Positions 1 through 9,131 of a DNA stretch of 64,000 nt are shown here, in pieces (within the stretch, counting starts at the first letter, position 1; each line of letters begins with the position of its first letter). The notes beneath the pieces are model-generated. The model ran no database searches. It was not told where the DNA came from and saw nothing but the letters and a program-made list of their open reading frames with translations. A program made the translations under genes and the position numbers. The stretch is taken from NCBI RefSeq assembly GCF_020164435.1, contig NZ_JAIUDQ010000011.1, positions 1-64,000 of the forward strand, in the 5' to 3' direction. The DNA is from Phyllobacterium lublinensis (GTDB lineage: Bacteria; Pseudomonadota; Alphaproteobacteria; Rhizobiales; Rhizobiaceae).

Positions 1-26
1 GTCAAACACACCCGGTTCTTTGAACG

Positions 27-1496
27 TCAGAAAGGATTCTCCACCCGCGGCCAGATTTCCCGCGACAGCTTGCGATAGTCGGTCTTCTTGGGATTGGAAG
101 GATACGGTGCCCCTGCGTCGATATAGATGATCTCCGCGGCGACGGGCTCGAAACCCGCATGGAAGTGATTGGTCGATTTGACGAGCAGAATGTCCTTTGC
201 CCGCGGATCGATGCCAATATTCGAGAAGATATCCGGCTCGAAAGTCTGTGTCCGGTTGGTATTGAGGATCACATCAATCGTTGTTCCCTCAAGCTGGATG
301 ACCGCCGCAGGTCCAAGTGTCACGCGGCTCTTGCCGAAGCTCTGCCAGCCTTCCGCTACCGCACGCACAACTTTCACGCGTGCATCGATCGGCGCGCCGC
401 CGTCCGGCCCTGCCTTCCCGCCAAACCGAAGTTGGATGATCGCACCCTCACCTGCCGCCAGACAGAACGTCACCGCAATAGGGTCCCATATCGTCGCCAC
501 GGCAACATTGTCGATCCCGCGTTCGATGATACGGCGAAGGATCAGCGTACCATCGCCCGCCACGCCGCCCCCCGGATTGTCCCAGACATCGGCAACAACA
601 ACCGGCTTGCCCGGACTCGTCGCAACGAGCGCCACGGCTGCGTCAAGTCCCGCCTCGGTGTCCAGCATCGGCATCGCTGTGGTGCCGCGCATGGCGAACA
701 GTTCCATGCCGAGCTTCTCCGCCAGCTTGGCACCCTTCTCGGGCTCGTTGTCCGTAACAACCATGATCTGTGTGCCGAGCTCAGGGACATCGCCAGCCAT
801 GAAGCCATGAATGACCGAGACGGAGAGGATCCGATCGTGTCCCTCGAGCGCCTTCAGGCGGTCGACAAATGAGCGCATCGGCTCGCGGCTGGTCGGATAA
901 ACGCCGATCATACGGCAGTCGAACGTGGAGATAACAGGCTTGATCTCACCGCGCAGGGCGCGGAGGGCCAAGTCGACCACATGTTCGCCGCGCTCATAGA
1001 AATCCGTGTGCGGGAACTCAAGGAACGCCGCCAATATGTTGGCGTTTGCCACGCGCTTGCGGGTCAAATGACTGTGCGGATCGAGCTCGGAAGCGATCAA
1101 CACACTGGGTCCAACAATGCCGCGAACATGTTCGAGCAGATCACCTTCGCAGTCGTCATGGCCCTGCGCCACCATGGCGCCATGCAATCCGAGGATAACG
1201 GCATCGACCGGCATGGCGGCCCTGAGCTGTCCGAGAATCTCGTCGCGCAGCCCCTCGTAGGCCTGCCGCTGCAACAGGCCTCCTGGCTCGGCCCACGTTG
1301 CAGTGCCCTCAACGAGTTCAAAGCCTTCGGCCTTCGCCCGTCGGCGTAGGACCACCATCGGCGCAGAGCAGAGGGTCGGCGTCTCCGGATGCTCGCCTGG
1401 CCCGGCATAGAATGCCATTTCAAAACTGGCGCGGTCTGTCGGCACCGGCGAGAATGTATTGGTTTCGGTCGCGAGGGACGCGGTAAAAATACGCAT
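27..1496 (-). CDS. M81 family metallohydrolase (MlrC/microcystinase C-like)
   Basis: 489 residues, the usual length of the M81 family. The family is named for MlrC, a zinc enzyme that cleaves linear microcystin products, but most members sit in catabolic operons with unknown small amide or peptide substrates. Visible family features are the N-terminal strand followed by a TETNTFSP segment (residues 10-17), LHGAM near 104-108 and ELDPHSH at 137-143, which probably supplies metal ligands. There is no signal peptide, so it is cytoplasmic. The start is ATG 1496 with a weak ribosome site. It is the last gene of a minus-strand operon (binding protein, two permeases, RidA, this gene). The context suggests hydrolysis of an imported amide-containing compound; the substrate is not deducible. 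Confidence 0.85.
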   Translation of the reverse strand: MRIFTASLATETNTFSPVPTDRASFEMAFYAGPGEHPETPTLCSAPMVVLRRRAKAEGFELVEGTATWAEPGGLLQRQAYEGLRDEILGQLRAAMPVDAVILGLHGAMVAQGHDDCEGDLLEHVRGIVGPSVLIASELDPHSHLTRKRVANANILAAFLEFPHTDFYERGEHVVDLALRALRGEIKPVISTFDCRMIGVYPTSREPMRSFVDRLKALEGHDRILSVSVIHGFMAGDVPELGTQIMVVTDNEPEKGAKLAEKLGMELFAMRGTTAMPMLDTEAGLDAAVALVATSPGKPVVVADVWDNPGGGVAGDGTLILRRIIERGIDNVAVATIWDPIAVTFCLAAGEGAIIQLRFGGKAGPDGGAPIDARVKVVRAVAEGWQSFGKSRVTLGPAAVIQLEGTTIDVILNTNRTQTFEPDIFSNIGIDPRAKDILLVKSTNHFHAGFEPVAAEIIYIDAGAPYPSNPKKTDYRKLSREIWPRVENPF

Positions 1497-1534
1497 GATG
1501 GGCTTTCATTTTCAACGTTAGTGGCACGATTGCT

Positions 1535-1655
1535 GTGCGTGGTTCGATAAGCTCACCATGAGGGAGGTTGGGCGTGCACGATTATCAACCGTTGCAGAAC
1601 TCAACTCGCTGCAATCAACCCTCCTCCCTCATGGTGAGCTTGTCGAACCACGCAC
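1535..1655. repeat. Large inverted repeat, REP/intergenic-mosaic-like
   Basis: Two 33-base arms (1535-1567 and 1623-1655) are inverted copies of each other with one mismatch, separated by 55 bases. The core of the arm is GTGGTTCGATAAGCTCACC followed by ATGAGGGAGG. The element lies between ridA and the M81 gene. A compact relative of the same arm occurs at 48651-48690, so this is a dispersed family. Its architecture resembles the intergenic palindromic elements of rhizobia and Brucella (RIME, Bru-RS), but I cannot assign it to one. In RNA it could form a long stem and reduce expression of the downstream M81 gene. Confidence 0.8.
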
Positions 1656-1660
1656 GGCGC

Positions 1661-2026
1661 TCACGCCGGCTTATAGGCGATGGCCTCGATCTCGATCTTG
1701 ATATCGATCATCAGCCGCGACTCAATCGTCGTGCGAGCGGGCGGATCCTTTGGAAAATAGCTCGCATAGACCTTGTTGAATGCGCCGAACTCCCGTGCAT
1801 CCTCGAGGATGACGAACGTCTTCACAACATCGGAAAGATCGGCGTCGGCGAGTGCCAGCGCTGTCTTGATGTTTTCCATTACCTGCTTCGTCTGCGCCTC
1901 GATCCCGCCGACGACGACAGTCCCATCGGCGCCAACGGGAACCTGACCGGAAATGTAGATGAAATCCCCTGCCCTTACTGCCGGCGACAGGGGCACATGC
2001 GACGTTCCGAAATGTTGCTTGGTCAT
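1661..2026 (-). CDS. RidA/YjgF family reactive intermediate deaminase
   Basis: About 121 residues, typical of RidA. RidA proteins hydrolyse reactive enamine/imine intermediates released by PLP enzymes such as serine/threonine dehydratases, giving ketoacid and ammonia. The family arginine in PPARTTIE and the closing KIEIEAIAY segment are present. ATG 2026 is preferred over ATG 2032 because AAGGA lies nine bases upstream of it. It is cytoplasmic and sits in an ABC importer operon; the divergent operon encodes a D-threonine aldolase/D-serine dehydratase-like PLP enzyme whose product it could process, which is inference. Confidence 0.9.
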   Translation of the reverse strand: MTKQHFGTSHVPLSPAVRAGDFIYISGQVPVGADGTVVVGGIEAQTKQVMENIKTALALADADLSDVVKTFVILEDAREFGAFNKVYASYFPKDPPARTTIESRLMIDIKIEIEAIAYKPA

Positions 2027-2048
2027 GATCATACGTCCTTGTCCTGGG

Positions 2049-2873
2049 TTATTTGACGGCGCCGATGGAGAGCCCGCGCACAAGATAGCGCTGCAGCCAG
2101 GCGAAAAGAATGGCGACGGGGACCGAGGCCACGAAGGCGGCGGCCATCACATAGTGCCAGTCGACGGTGTAGCGTCCGGCCACGAGCGAGAAGACTCGTA
2201 TCGGCAGCGTGTACGTGCCCTCTGTACGCAACATCGTCAAGGCGATGACGAACTCGTTCCACGCATTGATGAATGTAAAGATCGCCGTGACCACCATCGC
2301 CGGTACGGCCAGCGGGAGGAAAACGGCGACGAGCGTCCGCCAGCGGCTGGCGCCCTCCATCCACGCGGCCTCCTCCAGATCCCGCGGGATGGTCGAGAAA
2401 TAGCTCTGCAGCATCCACACGCAAAAGGCGATATTGAACGCTGTATAGATGATGACCAGCACGTTGAGACTGTCGATCATGCCGGCGCCCGCAACGAGCC
2501 GGAACAGGCCAATGACAAGAACGATCGGCGATAGCATCTGCGAGACCAGCAGGAACTGCCGGAACGCGTCGCGCCCGACGAACTGATAGCGGCTGAGGGC
2601 ATAGGCCGCCGGTATCGACACGAGGATCGTCAACACAGTCGAAAGCGCCGACACGTAAAGCGAATTGGCCAAGGCCTCGGCAATGCCCGACGTGCGCCAC
2701 ATCTCTGGAAAATTCTGCCAACGCAGTTCAGACGGCCACCAGGTTGGATTGAGCACCTCCGTCGCGGATTTAAGCGACGAAATGGTCATCACCGCATAGG
2801 GAAACAGGATCACCACCACGATCGGCGACAGGACCAACCAGAACAGGATCGAACGCTTGAGTTTCTTGCTCAT
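2049..2873 (-). CDS. ABC transporter permease, CUT1 (MalG-like)
   Basis: 274 residues starting [12 protein letters not shown], six hydrophobic segments and the EAA loop [14 protein letters not shown] that contacts the ATPase. Integral inner-membrane subunit of a binding-protein-dependent carbohydrate-type importer. ATG 2873 overlaps the TGA of the upstream permease (ATGA), indicating translational coupling; a longer in-frame extension upstream is only open frame over that neighbour. It works with the permease at 2870-3739, the binding protein at 3817-5046 and, across the divergent promoter, the ATPase at 6075-7142. Confidence 0.92.
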   Translation of the reverse strand: MSKKLKRSILFWLVLSPIVVVILFPYAVMTISSLKSATEVLNPTWWPSELRWQNFPEMWRTSGIAEALANSLYVSALSTVLTILVSIPAAYALSRYQFVGRDAFRQFLLVSQMLSPIVLVIGLFRLVAGAGMIDSLNVLVIIYTAFNIAFCVWMLQSYFSTIPRDLEEAAWMEGASRWRTLVAVFLPLAVPAMVVTAIFTFINAWNEFVIALTMLRTEGTYTLPIRVFSLVAGRYTVDWHYVMAAAFVASVPVAILFAWLQRYLVRGLSIGAVK

Positions 2874-3739
2874 GCCTTCGCCTCGCGCATCGCCAGCCGC
2901 ACATAGATGATCGTGAAGATCAGAAGGATGGCGAACATGATCAGGGACACGGCAGCTGCCTCGCCCAGTCTGCCGATCCGGAATCCGACCTTGTAGAGGT
3001 AGGTCACGAGAATATCGGTCGAATTGGCAGGGCCACCCTGCGTCGTCGCCCAGATGATCGGGAAGGAGTTGAAAACATAGATGGTGTTCAGGACGAACGC
3101 GATATTTATGAACGGCCGCAGCAAGGGCAGCGTGATCAGCCGAAATTGATCCCAACTCCCTGCTCCCTCCGTCGCAGCCGCCTCGTAGAGATCGTCCGGA
3201 ACGGATGAAAGCCCGCCAAGGAATATCGTGACCGTGAACGGAACCGAGACCAGGATGCCAATGAGGATTTGCATGGGAAAGGCAGTCGATGCCTCCGCGA
3301 GCCATTGAATGTTGGTGTCGATAATGCCGAGACCACGCAATGCAGAGTTCAGCATGCCGCTTTCGCCGTTGAGTGCCCAGCGCCAGACAATGGCTGTCAT
3401 GGTCAGCGAGATCGCCCAGGGGAGCATGATGAGAATACGGGCGATCCCGCGTCCGTAGAAATCCTCGTTGAGAATAAGCGCGATTGGAACCGAAACGATG
3501 AGCGTGCCCAGCACCACTGCCGCTGTCCAGACCAACGTGCGCCAGGTAGCGGCGATGAAATCCGGATCGGCAAACAGGACTCGGAAATGCTCCAGGCCGA
3601 TGAAGTCGCGTATCATGCCGAAGCGGTTCACGTCGTGCAGCGACAGCGACACGATCTCCTTGAGCGGCCACAGGATGATGGCCGCCGCCAACAGGAAACT
3701 GGGCAGGATCAGAATGTAGGGGGCTGTGGCCCTTTGCAT
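2870..3739 (-). CDS. ABC transporter permease, CUT1 (MalF/UgpA-like)
   Basis: 289 residues from ATG 3739, preferred over an upstream TTG at 3748 because GGGAAG is nine bases before the ATG. Six membrane segments are visible, and the coupling loop is [15 protein letters not shown]. It forms the heterodimeric membrane channel with the next gene. The gap between it and the binding-protein gene contains a perfect 11-bp hairpin. Substrate unknown: CUT1 architecture usually means oligosaccharide or polyol, but the flanking amino-acid-type enzymes suggest something else. Confidence 0.92.
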   Translation of the reverse strand: MQRATAPYILILPSFLLAAAIILWPLKEIVSLSLHDVNRFGMIRDFIGLEHFRVLFADPDFIAATWRTLVWTAAVVLGTLIVSVPIALILNEDFYGRGIARILIMLPWAISLTMTAIVWRWALNGESGMLNSALRGLGIIDTNIQWLAEASTAFPMQILIGILVSVPFTVTIFLGGLSSVPDDLYEAAATEGAGSWDQFRLITLPLLRPFINIAFVLNTIYVFNSFPIIWATTQGGPANSTDILVTYLYKVGFRIGRLGEAAAVSLIMFAILLIFTIIYVRLAMREAKA

Positions 3740-3780
3740 CGGCTTCAACTTCCCGGTTACAGCAATTGGGTCGGAGGAAT

Positions 3781-3808
3781 CGGGAGGATCGCCTGAACGA
3801 TCCTCCCG
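3781..3808 (-). promoter_or_regulatory. Intercistronic hairpin between binding protein and permease genes
   Basis: CGGGAGGATCG (3781-3791) and its exact complement (3798-3808) flank a six-base loop. The hairpin lies just after the binding-protein stop at 3817 and before the permease start at 3739. Such structures usually protect the upstream message end or attenuate read-through, so the binding protein is made in excess. There is no U-run. Confidence 0.75.
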
Positions 3809-3816
3809 CCGCTGGT

Positions 3817-5046
3817 CTATTTCAGCGTCTCGTTGATCTTGGCGGCCGCTTCCTTCAGCGTCGCTTCAGGATCGCCTTGTCCCAGATAGATCTTCTGGAT
3901 GGCGTTTGAGGTGGTTTGGGCGATATCTTCCCAACCTGGAATGACCGGCGCAAAGCGGGCATTGGGCAGCAGCGATGTAAAGACCTTCAAATCGGCATTG
4001 TCGGCGAAATAGGGGTCCTTGGCCTCTTCTGCATTGACCGGCAGGAAACCTTCCACCTTGTCGAACTTCGTGCGCTGCTCCGTCGTGAACAGGAAGTCGA
4101 GGAACTTCCACGCAGCTTCCTTGTTCTTGGAGTTCTCGAACAGAACAATCGAGTCCGTCACCCCGTAGGTGCCCTTGTCGCCGGATGGACCGGCGGGAAT
4201 AGGGGCGACGCCATATTTCAGGTTTGGCGCCTCGGCCTTGATCTGGTTCGACAGGAAGGGTGCGGTGATGACTGTCGCGACCTTGCCCTGCTTGAACAGG
4301 TTCTGCACGTCCTCGCGCGAATAGGAGGTGACGCCCGGTTGGGTCAGGCCCTCGTCAATGAAGCTCTTGTAAAGCTTTGCGGTGTCGATGGCCGCCTGTG
4401 AGTCGAGGCCGGATTTACCGTCCTTGACGATTTCCCCGCCGTTCGACCACATGCCATAGTAGAAATAGACGTCCGTTTCGATCTCCTTGCCCTGGAGACC
4501 GAATCCATAGGTCTCGCCGCCAAGCGCCTTGATCTTTTCAGCGGCCGTCTTGAAATCGGCCCAGGTTGCTGGCGGATTTTCGACGCCTGCCTTGGCGAAG
4601 ATGTCCTTGTTGTAATACATGGCTCTGGCGGAAGCGGCGATCGGCAGGCCATAGACCTTGCCATCCATCACCGAGGGGGAAAGGAACGTGTCTATGAAGC
4701 GCGCCTTGAAATCGGGAGTAATGTGCTCATCCAGGGGAGCAACGATACCCTCCTTGACATAGTCAAGCAGCCAGCGCGTTCCGATGATGGAAAGGTCCGC
4801 ATTGGCTCCCGCCGAGATATCGGTGGTCAGCTTTTGTTGAAGGTTATCCCACGGCACCACTTCGATCTGAATCTTTGTGTCGGGATTGGCCGCCTCAAAG
4901 GCCTTGGCCGCCTCTTCGAAGTAGGGGCCGGTCCCCTTGCTATACTCGGCAATCGTCACCCGGACCGTACTTTCGGCGAATGCACTCGTGCTGAATGCGA
5001 TTAGGCTTGCTCCCGCAAACAGGCACAGCTTCTTGATCGTCGTCAT
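3817..5046 (-). CDS. ABC transporter substrate-binding protein, family 1
   Basis: 409 residues from ATG 5046, with AAGGGGA upstream; the reading frame extends further upstream but the signal peptide [20 protein letters not shown] fixes this start. The mature protein begins near AESTVRV. It is a periplasmic receptor of the MalE/UgpB-like extracellular solute-binding family ([20 protein letters not shown], later [19 protein letters not shown]). It is the first gene of the minus-strand operon and is divergent from the dehydrogenase at 5283. The likely operator is at 5159-5173. Confidence 0.93.
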   Translation of the reverse strand: MTTIKKLCLFAGASLIAFSTSAFAESTVRVTIAEYSKGTGPYFEEAAKAFEAANPDTKIQIEVVPWDNLQQKLTTDISAGANADLSIIGTRWLLDYVKEGIVAPLDEHITPDFKARFIDTFLSPSVMDGKVYGLPIAASARAMYYNKDIFAKAGVENPPATWADFKTAAEKIKALGGETYGFGLQGKEIETDVYFYYGMWSNGGEIVKDGKSGLDSQAAIDTAKLYKSFIDEGLTQPGVTSYSREDVQNLFKQGKVATVITAPFLSNQIKAEAPNLKYGVAPIPAGPSGDKGTYGVTDSIVLFENSKNKEAAWKFLDFLFTTEQRTKFDKVEGFLPVNAEEAKDPYFADNADLKVFTSLLPNARFAPVIPGWEDIAQTTSNAIQKIYLGQGDPEATLKEAAAKINETLK

Positions 5047-5158
5047 TCTCAATCCCCTTGTTCTGGCCACACGAATGGCAGCCATTTTTTGACGCGCCCG
5101 GAAAATTGCTCCAACAATCTTCCAACGCCAGTTTTCAAACAACGGCCTCATCTTCAAA

Positions 5159-5173
5159 TGTAATTTAATTTCA
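5159..5173. promoter_or_regulatory. Candidate RpiR-family operator
   Basis: TGTAATTTAATTTCA is a 15-bp palindrome with one mismatched pair, in the 236-base divergent control region. It closely resembles the TGTAATTAAATTACA-type site known for HexR, an RpiR-family regulator, and the plus-strand operon encodes an RpiR regulator. The assignment is by similarity of motif and position. Confidence 0.6.
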
Positions 5174-5282
5174 TGCAAGTCAGTATTTCTTCGAATGTGC
5201 AGAATTTTATGTTGCTTTTTTTCATATGTGGCCGTTAGCTGCTCGCAAAGCGCCATCCACGCGAATGGGACATTGACGAGTC

Positions 5283-6065
5283 ATGAACTTAACATTGGAC
5301 GACTTCCTGCAACTCAAGGAGCGGCAAGTGCTCATCACGGGTGCGGGCGGCGGGATAGGCCGGGCGCTGATTTCCGCATTCACCGCAGCGGGTGCGATCG
5401 TGTCCGGGGCGGATCAGGACCGGCATTGCTTGGAAGACCTTCAGCTCAGGCATCGTCTCGTCTTCGACCTGGCGAACCGCCAAGAAATTGAGGACGTCAT
5501 AAAGGGATTCATCAACGATCATGGCGCGCCGGATGTGTTGATCAACAATGCCGGCTTTACCCGTGGTGAAACTCTGGATCAGGTCAATAGCGATACTTGG
5601 GAACGCGAAGTCGCCATCAACCTCAATGGGGCGTTTCACGTTACTGCACCGATTGTCGATGCGATGTGCAAGCGCAACAGCGGCAGCATTGTTTTCATAT
5701 CCTCGGTCAATGCGCTCGGTCACTTCGGCAATCCCGCCTATTCTGCCGCCAAGGCCGGGCTAATCTCTTATGTCAAGGCTCTTGCAGTTGAACGCGGGCG
5801 TTATGGCGTTCGCGCCAATGCCATATGTCCCGGCTCGGTACGCACGCCTGCATGGGATCACCGGCTGAAAAGGCAGCCTGACCTCCTGACGAAGGTGCTG
5901 CCACATTATCCTTTGGGGCGTCTCGTCACGCCCGAGCAGGTCGCGTCTGCAGCGCTGTTCCTCGCGTCCGAGGCGGGATCCGGGATCACCGGTACTGCTC
6001 TTGCAGTCGATGCCGGGCTTACGGCCGGAAATCTTCGTTTCATCAACGACGTTCTAGCGGGATAG
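5283..6065 (+). CDS. Short-chain dehydrogenase/reductase (SDR)
   Basis: 260 residues, the classical SDR length. The cofactor motif TGAGGGIG is near residues 19-26, NNAG near 91, the catalytic serine in SIVFISSVN and the YSAAK Tyr-Lys pair follow. A cytoplasmic NAD(P)-dependent oxidoreductase acting on an alcohol or carbonyl. It is the first gene of the plus-strand arm of the divergon, followed after nine bases by the ATPase gene. It probably oxidises an intermediate of the imported compound. Confidence 0.93.
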   Translation: MNLTLDDFLQLKERQVLITGAGGGIGRALISAFTAAGAIVSGADQDRHCLEDLQLRHRLVFDLANRQEIEDVIKGFINDHGAPDVLINNAGFTRGETLDQVNSDTWEREVAINLNGAFHVTAPIVDAMCKRNSGSIVFISSVNALGHFGNPAYSAAKAGLISYVKALAVERGRYGVRANAICPGSVRTPAWDHRLKRQPDLLTKVLPHYPLGRLVTPEQVASAALFLASEAGSGITGTALAVDAGLTAGNLRFINDVLAG

Positions 6066-6074
6066 AGTATCGCC

Positions 6075-7142
6075 ATGGCCGGACTCCAGATAAAGAAGCT
6101 CGTGAAATCCTACGGCGCAATGAGCGTGTTGCACGGCATCGACCTTGATGTCCGTGACGGCGAGTTCCTTGTCCTTATTGGGCCCTCCGGTTGCGGCAAG
6201 TCCACGCTGTTGCGGATGATCGCGGGCCTTGACGACATCTCCTCCGGAGAGTTGTGGATCGGCGACCGGTTATCGAACAGCCTTGCACCGCAGCAGCGCA
6301 ATATCTCAATGGTGTTCCAGAGCTACGCGCTGTTCCCCCACATGACCACACGCAAGAACATCGGTTTTGGGCCTAAGATACGGCGCGAAGCTGCGCCCAC
6401 GATAGACGCAAAGGTCAACAAGGCTGCCGAAACGCTCAATCTCCACGACTATCTGGACCGGCTGCCGCGGCAATTGTCCGGTGGCCAGCGTCAGCGCGTC
6501 GCCATGGGGCGCACGATCGTGCGCCAACCCGATCTTTTTCTATTTGATGAGCCGCTTTCCAATCTGGATGCCAAGCTGCGCGTACAGATGCGGACTGAAC
6601 TCAAGGCCCTGCACCAGCAGCTGAAAACAACAATGGTCTACGTGACGCATGACCAGATCGAGGCGATGACCATGGCCGATCGTATCGTCGTCATGAATGG
6701 CGGTCGTATCGAGCAGTCCGGCTCGCCGCTCGAGCTCTATGACAGGCCCGTCAACAAATTCGTGGCAGGATTCCTTGGCTCGCCAGCCATGAATTTCATA
6801 CCGGGCACGCTTGAGCGCGGCGACGGGGCTCCGAGATTGCGGACGGCCGAGGACATCACCATGCCGGTCGGCGAAACAACCGCCTTGTCAGGCCAGGAAA
6901 TCGAGATTGGCATCCGCCCCGAACACTTCAGACTGGCCGAGGGGCCGGAAGGTTTTCCGTATCGTGTCGCCGTCGTCGAGCCAACAGGATCGGAGACTCA
7001 CATCTTCGGCACTGTGGCCGGTATTGGTGTGCGCTGCGTCTTCCGTGACCGCATCGCACCCGAACCGGGCAGCCAGTTGATGCTATCCGTCGACCCTGCA
7101 AGGATGCATGTTTTCGACGGCGCCACGGGGAACCGGATTTGA
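6075..7142 (+). CDS. ABC transporter ATP-binding protein, MalK/UgpC type
   Basis: 355 residues. Walker [10 protein letters not shown] at 36-44, signature LSGGQRQR near 132, Walker B LFLFDEP, H-loop VTHD, and a C-terminal TOBE regulatory region. It energises the CUT1 permeases encoded on the other arm of the divergon, since no other ATPase is nearby. Separation of the ATPase from its permeases by a divergent promoter ties both arms to one regulator. Its stop codon overlaps the start region of the RpiR gene. Confidence 0.95.
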   Translation: MAGLQIKKLVKSYGAMSVLHGIDLDVRDGEFLVLIGPSGCGKSTLLRMIAGLDDISSGELWIGDRLSNSLAPQQRNISMVFQSYALFPHMTTRKNIGFGPKIRREAAPTIDAKVNKAAETLNLHDYLDRLPRQLSGGQRQRVAMGRTIVRQPDLFLFDEPLSNLDAKLRVQMRTELKALHQQLKTTMVYVTHDQIEAMTMADRIVVMNGGRIEQSGSPLELYDRPVNKFVAGFLGSPAMNFIPGTLERGDGAPRLRTAEDITMPVGETTALSGQEIEIGIRPEHFRLAEGPEGFPYRVAVVEPTGSETHIFGTVAGIGVRCVFRDRIAPEPGSQLMLSVDPARMHVFDGATGNRI

Positions 7143-8029
7143 GCGCTATGGCAGCACCTCACTTCGACATAGTCGCGCGACTGCGAGAAATCGCAGATAC
7201 CGGGCAGCGATCCGACCAAAGGGTGGCGGCTGCAATATTGTCGGATGCCGATTTCGCAACCCATGCCTCGATCGAGCGGTTGGCCGAAAAAGCTGGAGTA
7301 AGCGAGCCGACCATCACGCGGTTCTGCCGTATGCTTGGCTTCCAGGGAACGCGCGAGTTCAAAGTGAAGCTCGCACAGTCACTTGCCGTTGCCGGCCGAT
7401 TCATCGTTGCTCCGCCGGCACCTGAATTCAAGGGAAACGACATTCCCTCGACCATCGCAAAGAGTGCGAAGGAAGCGATCGATACCGTGGGTGAACTGAT
7501 AGACCGCGAAGATCTGCTCCGAGCGGCGGCGATCATCACGGACGCACGCATGGTGCGCGCTTATGGTTCCGGTGGAGCCTCTTCCATGGCGGCGACAGAA
7601 CTTGAAAACCGACTTTTCCGCCTCGGCATACAGGCTTCGTCCCACATCGACGGTGAAATGCAACAGATGACGGCGGCAACAAGCGACAAAGGAACGGCAA
7701 TCGTAGCCTATTCGCTATCGGGTGAACTCAAGCCGCTGATTGAAGCGGTGACCATCGCTGGGCGTTACGGAGCGAAGACAATTGCGCTTACAGCGCCAAA
7801 CTCATCGTTGGCGGCGGCCGCCCAGCTGGTTCTTCCCTTCCACATCAATGAAGGCACCAATGTGTACCGCCCCTCGCCCGCTCGCTATGCTTTGCTTGCG
7901 TTGACGGATATGCTCGCAATGACAGTCGCCGAAATGATCGGAGCACCTGCGGTGGAACGCATGCGGCGCATCAAGAACCTTCAGGGCATGCACAAGTCGG
8001 ATGCGCCCAACCTACCGCTTGGAGATTGA
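7139..8029 (+). CDS. RpiR family transcriptional regulator
   Basis: About 296 residues. An N-terminal HTH (LAEKAGVSEPTITRFCRMLG, about 48-67) is followed by a SIS sugar-isomerase domain (GSGGASSMAATELENRL onwards). The start is TTG 7139, with GGGGAA six bases upstream and overlap with the ATPase stop, or ATG 7148 with a poorly spaced site. It probably controls both arms through the palindrome at 5159-5173. SIS domains usually sense phosphosugars; here the effector may instead be an intermediate of this pathway. Confidence 0.92.
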   Translation: MSAMAAPHFDIVARLREIADTGQRSDQRVAAAILSDADFATHASIERLAEKAGVSEPTITRFCRMLGFQGTREFKVKLAQSLAVAGRFIVAPPAPEFKGNDIPSTIAKSAKEAIDTVGELIDREDLLRAAAIITDARMVRAYGSGGASSMAATELENRLFRLGIQASSHIDGEMQQMTAATSDKGTAIVAYSLSGELKPLIEAVTIAGRYGAKTIALTAPNSSLAAAAQLVLPFHINEGTNVYRPSPARYALLALTDMLAMTVAEMIGAPAVERMRRIKNLQGMHKSDAPNLPLGD

Positions 8030-8032
8030 CGA

Positions 8033-9091
8033 GTGAAAATTACTGAAATTGACACGCCGGCTGTCCTGATCGATGTCGATCGCGCGGAAGCCAATATGCA
8101 ACGCTTTCAAGCCTATGCGGACAGCCACAATCTGACGGTGCGTCCGCATATCAAGACGCATAAACTGCCGCGTTTTGCCAAAAGGCAAGTGGAACTTGGT
8201 GCGGTGGGCATAACCTGCCAGAAGATCGGCGAGGCGGAGGTAATGGCCGACGCTGGTATCCAGGACATCTTCCTCCCCTACAATATTGTCGGAGCGTCAA
8301 AACTCGACCGGCTTGTTGCCCTGAATACCCGTGTCAAGCTCGCTGTGACCGCCGATAGCGACGTGACGATCCGTGGCCTTGCCGAAGCATTCAAGGACAC
8401 GGCAAAACCGCTTGATGTTCTGGTCGAATGCGACACCGGCATGGGTCGCTGCGGCGTGCAAAGACCTGACCAGGCCGTGGAACTGGCAAAGCTGATCGCA
8501 GCTTCCAAGGGTTTGAATTTCGCTGGCTTCATGACGTTCCCCAAGCCGGGGACAGTCGTGCAAACCGAAGCTTTCCTGGCCGAGGCCAAGCAAAAGGCGC
8601 TCGCTGCCGGACTCGATCCCCGCATCATTTCCAACGGGGGTTCGCCAGACATGTGGCAGGCCCATGAAGTCTCAAGCGCCACTGAACACCGTCCCGGAAC
8701 CTATATCTACATGGACCGCTACCAAGTTTCGAAAGGTGTCGGAACCTGGGAGGATTGTGCGCTGACTGTGCTTGCAACCGTTGTCAGCCGTCCGACGGAC
8801 GACCGCGCGGTTATCGATGCAGGGTCGAAAGCCCTGACCAGCGATACGCTTGGCCTCGATGGTTTTGGCAGAATCGTCGGCTATCCGGATGCAGTCATTG
8901 CTTCTCTTAGCGAGGAACACGGCGTGATCGACCTCACCGCTTGCAAGGACAAGCCACAGATCGGCGAACGTTTGCGTATCATTCCCAACCATTGTTGCGT
9001 CGTCTCCAACCTCTTCGACAGGGTGATCCTGATCTCCCGCGACGACGTCATTGAGATCACCCCGGTTGCGGCGCGGGGCCGGGTAGATTGA
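8033..9091 (+). CDS. D-threonine aldolase / D-serine dehydratase-like PLP enzyme
   Basis: 352 residues, fold type III (alanine racemase-like) PLP enzyme. The PLP lysine is K41 in RPHIKTHK, and the C-terminal metal pair is H320/C322 in PNHCCVV, as in eukaryotic-type D-serine dehydratase and D-threonine aldolase. These enzymes cleave D-3-hydroxy amino acids to glycine plus aldehyde, or dehydrate D-serine. GTG 8033 has GGAGAT six bases upstream. It is last in the plus-strand arm. With RidA across the divergon it suggests metabolism of a D-amino acid or hydroxy amino acid derivative. Confidence 0.9.
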   Translation: MKITEIDTPAVLIDVDRAEANMQRFQAYADSHNLTVRPHIKTHKLPRFAKRQVELGAVGITCQKIGEAEVMADAGIQDIFLPYNIVGASKLDRLVALNTRVKLAVTADSDVTIRGLAEAFKDTAKPLDVLVECDTGMGRCGVQRPDQAVELAKLIAASKGLNFAGFMTFPKPGTVVQTEAFLAEAKQKALAAGLDPRIISNGGSPDMWQAHEVSSATEHRPGTYIYMDRYQVSKGVGTWEDCALTVLATVVSRPTDDRAVIDAGSKALTSDTLGLDGFGRIVGYPDAVIASLSEEHGVIDLTACKDKPQIGERLRIIPNHCCVVSNLFDRVILISRDDVIEITPVAARGRVD

Positions 9092-9131
9092 TCCGGTCGT
9101 TGGTGGCTGTCGCAGCCTGCGGAGAATCTGA

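Noticed and set aside
2029..2721. Long open frames overlapping the transporter and tex genes in other frames
   Set aside because: They mirror high-GC coding regions and have Arg/His-rich composition with no family features.
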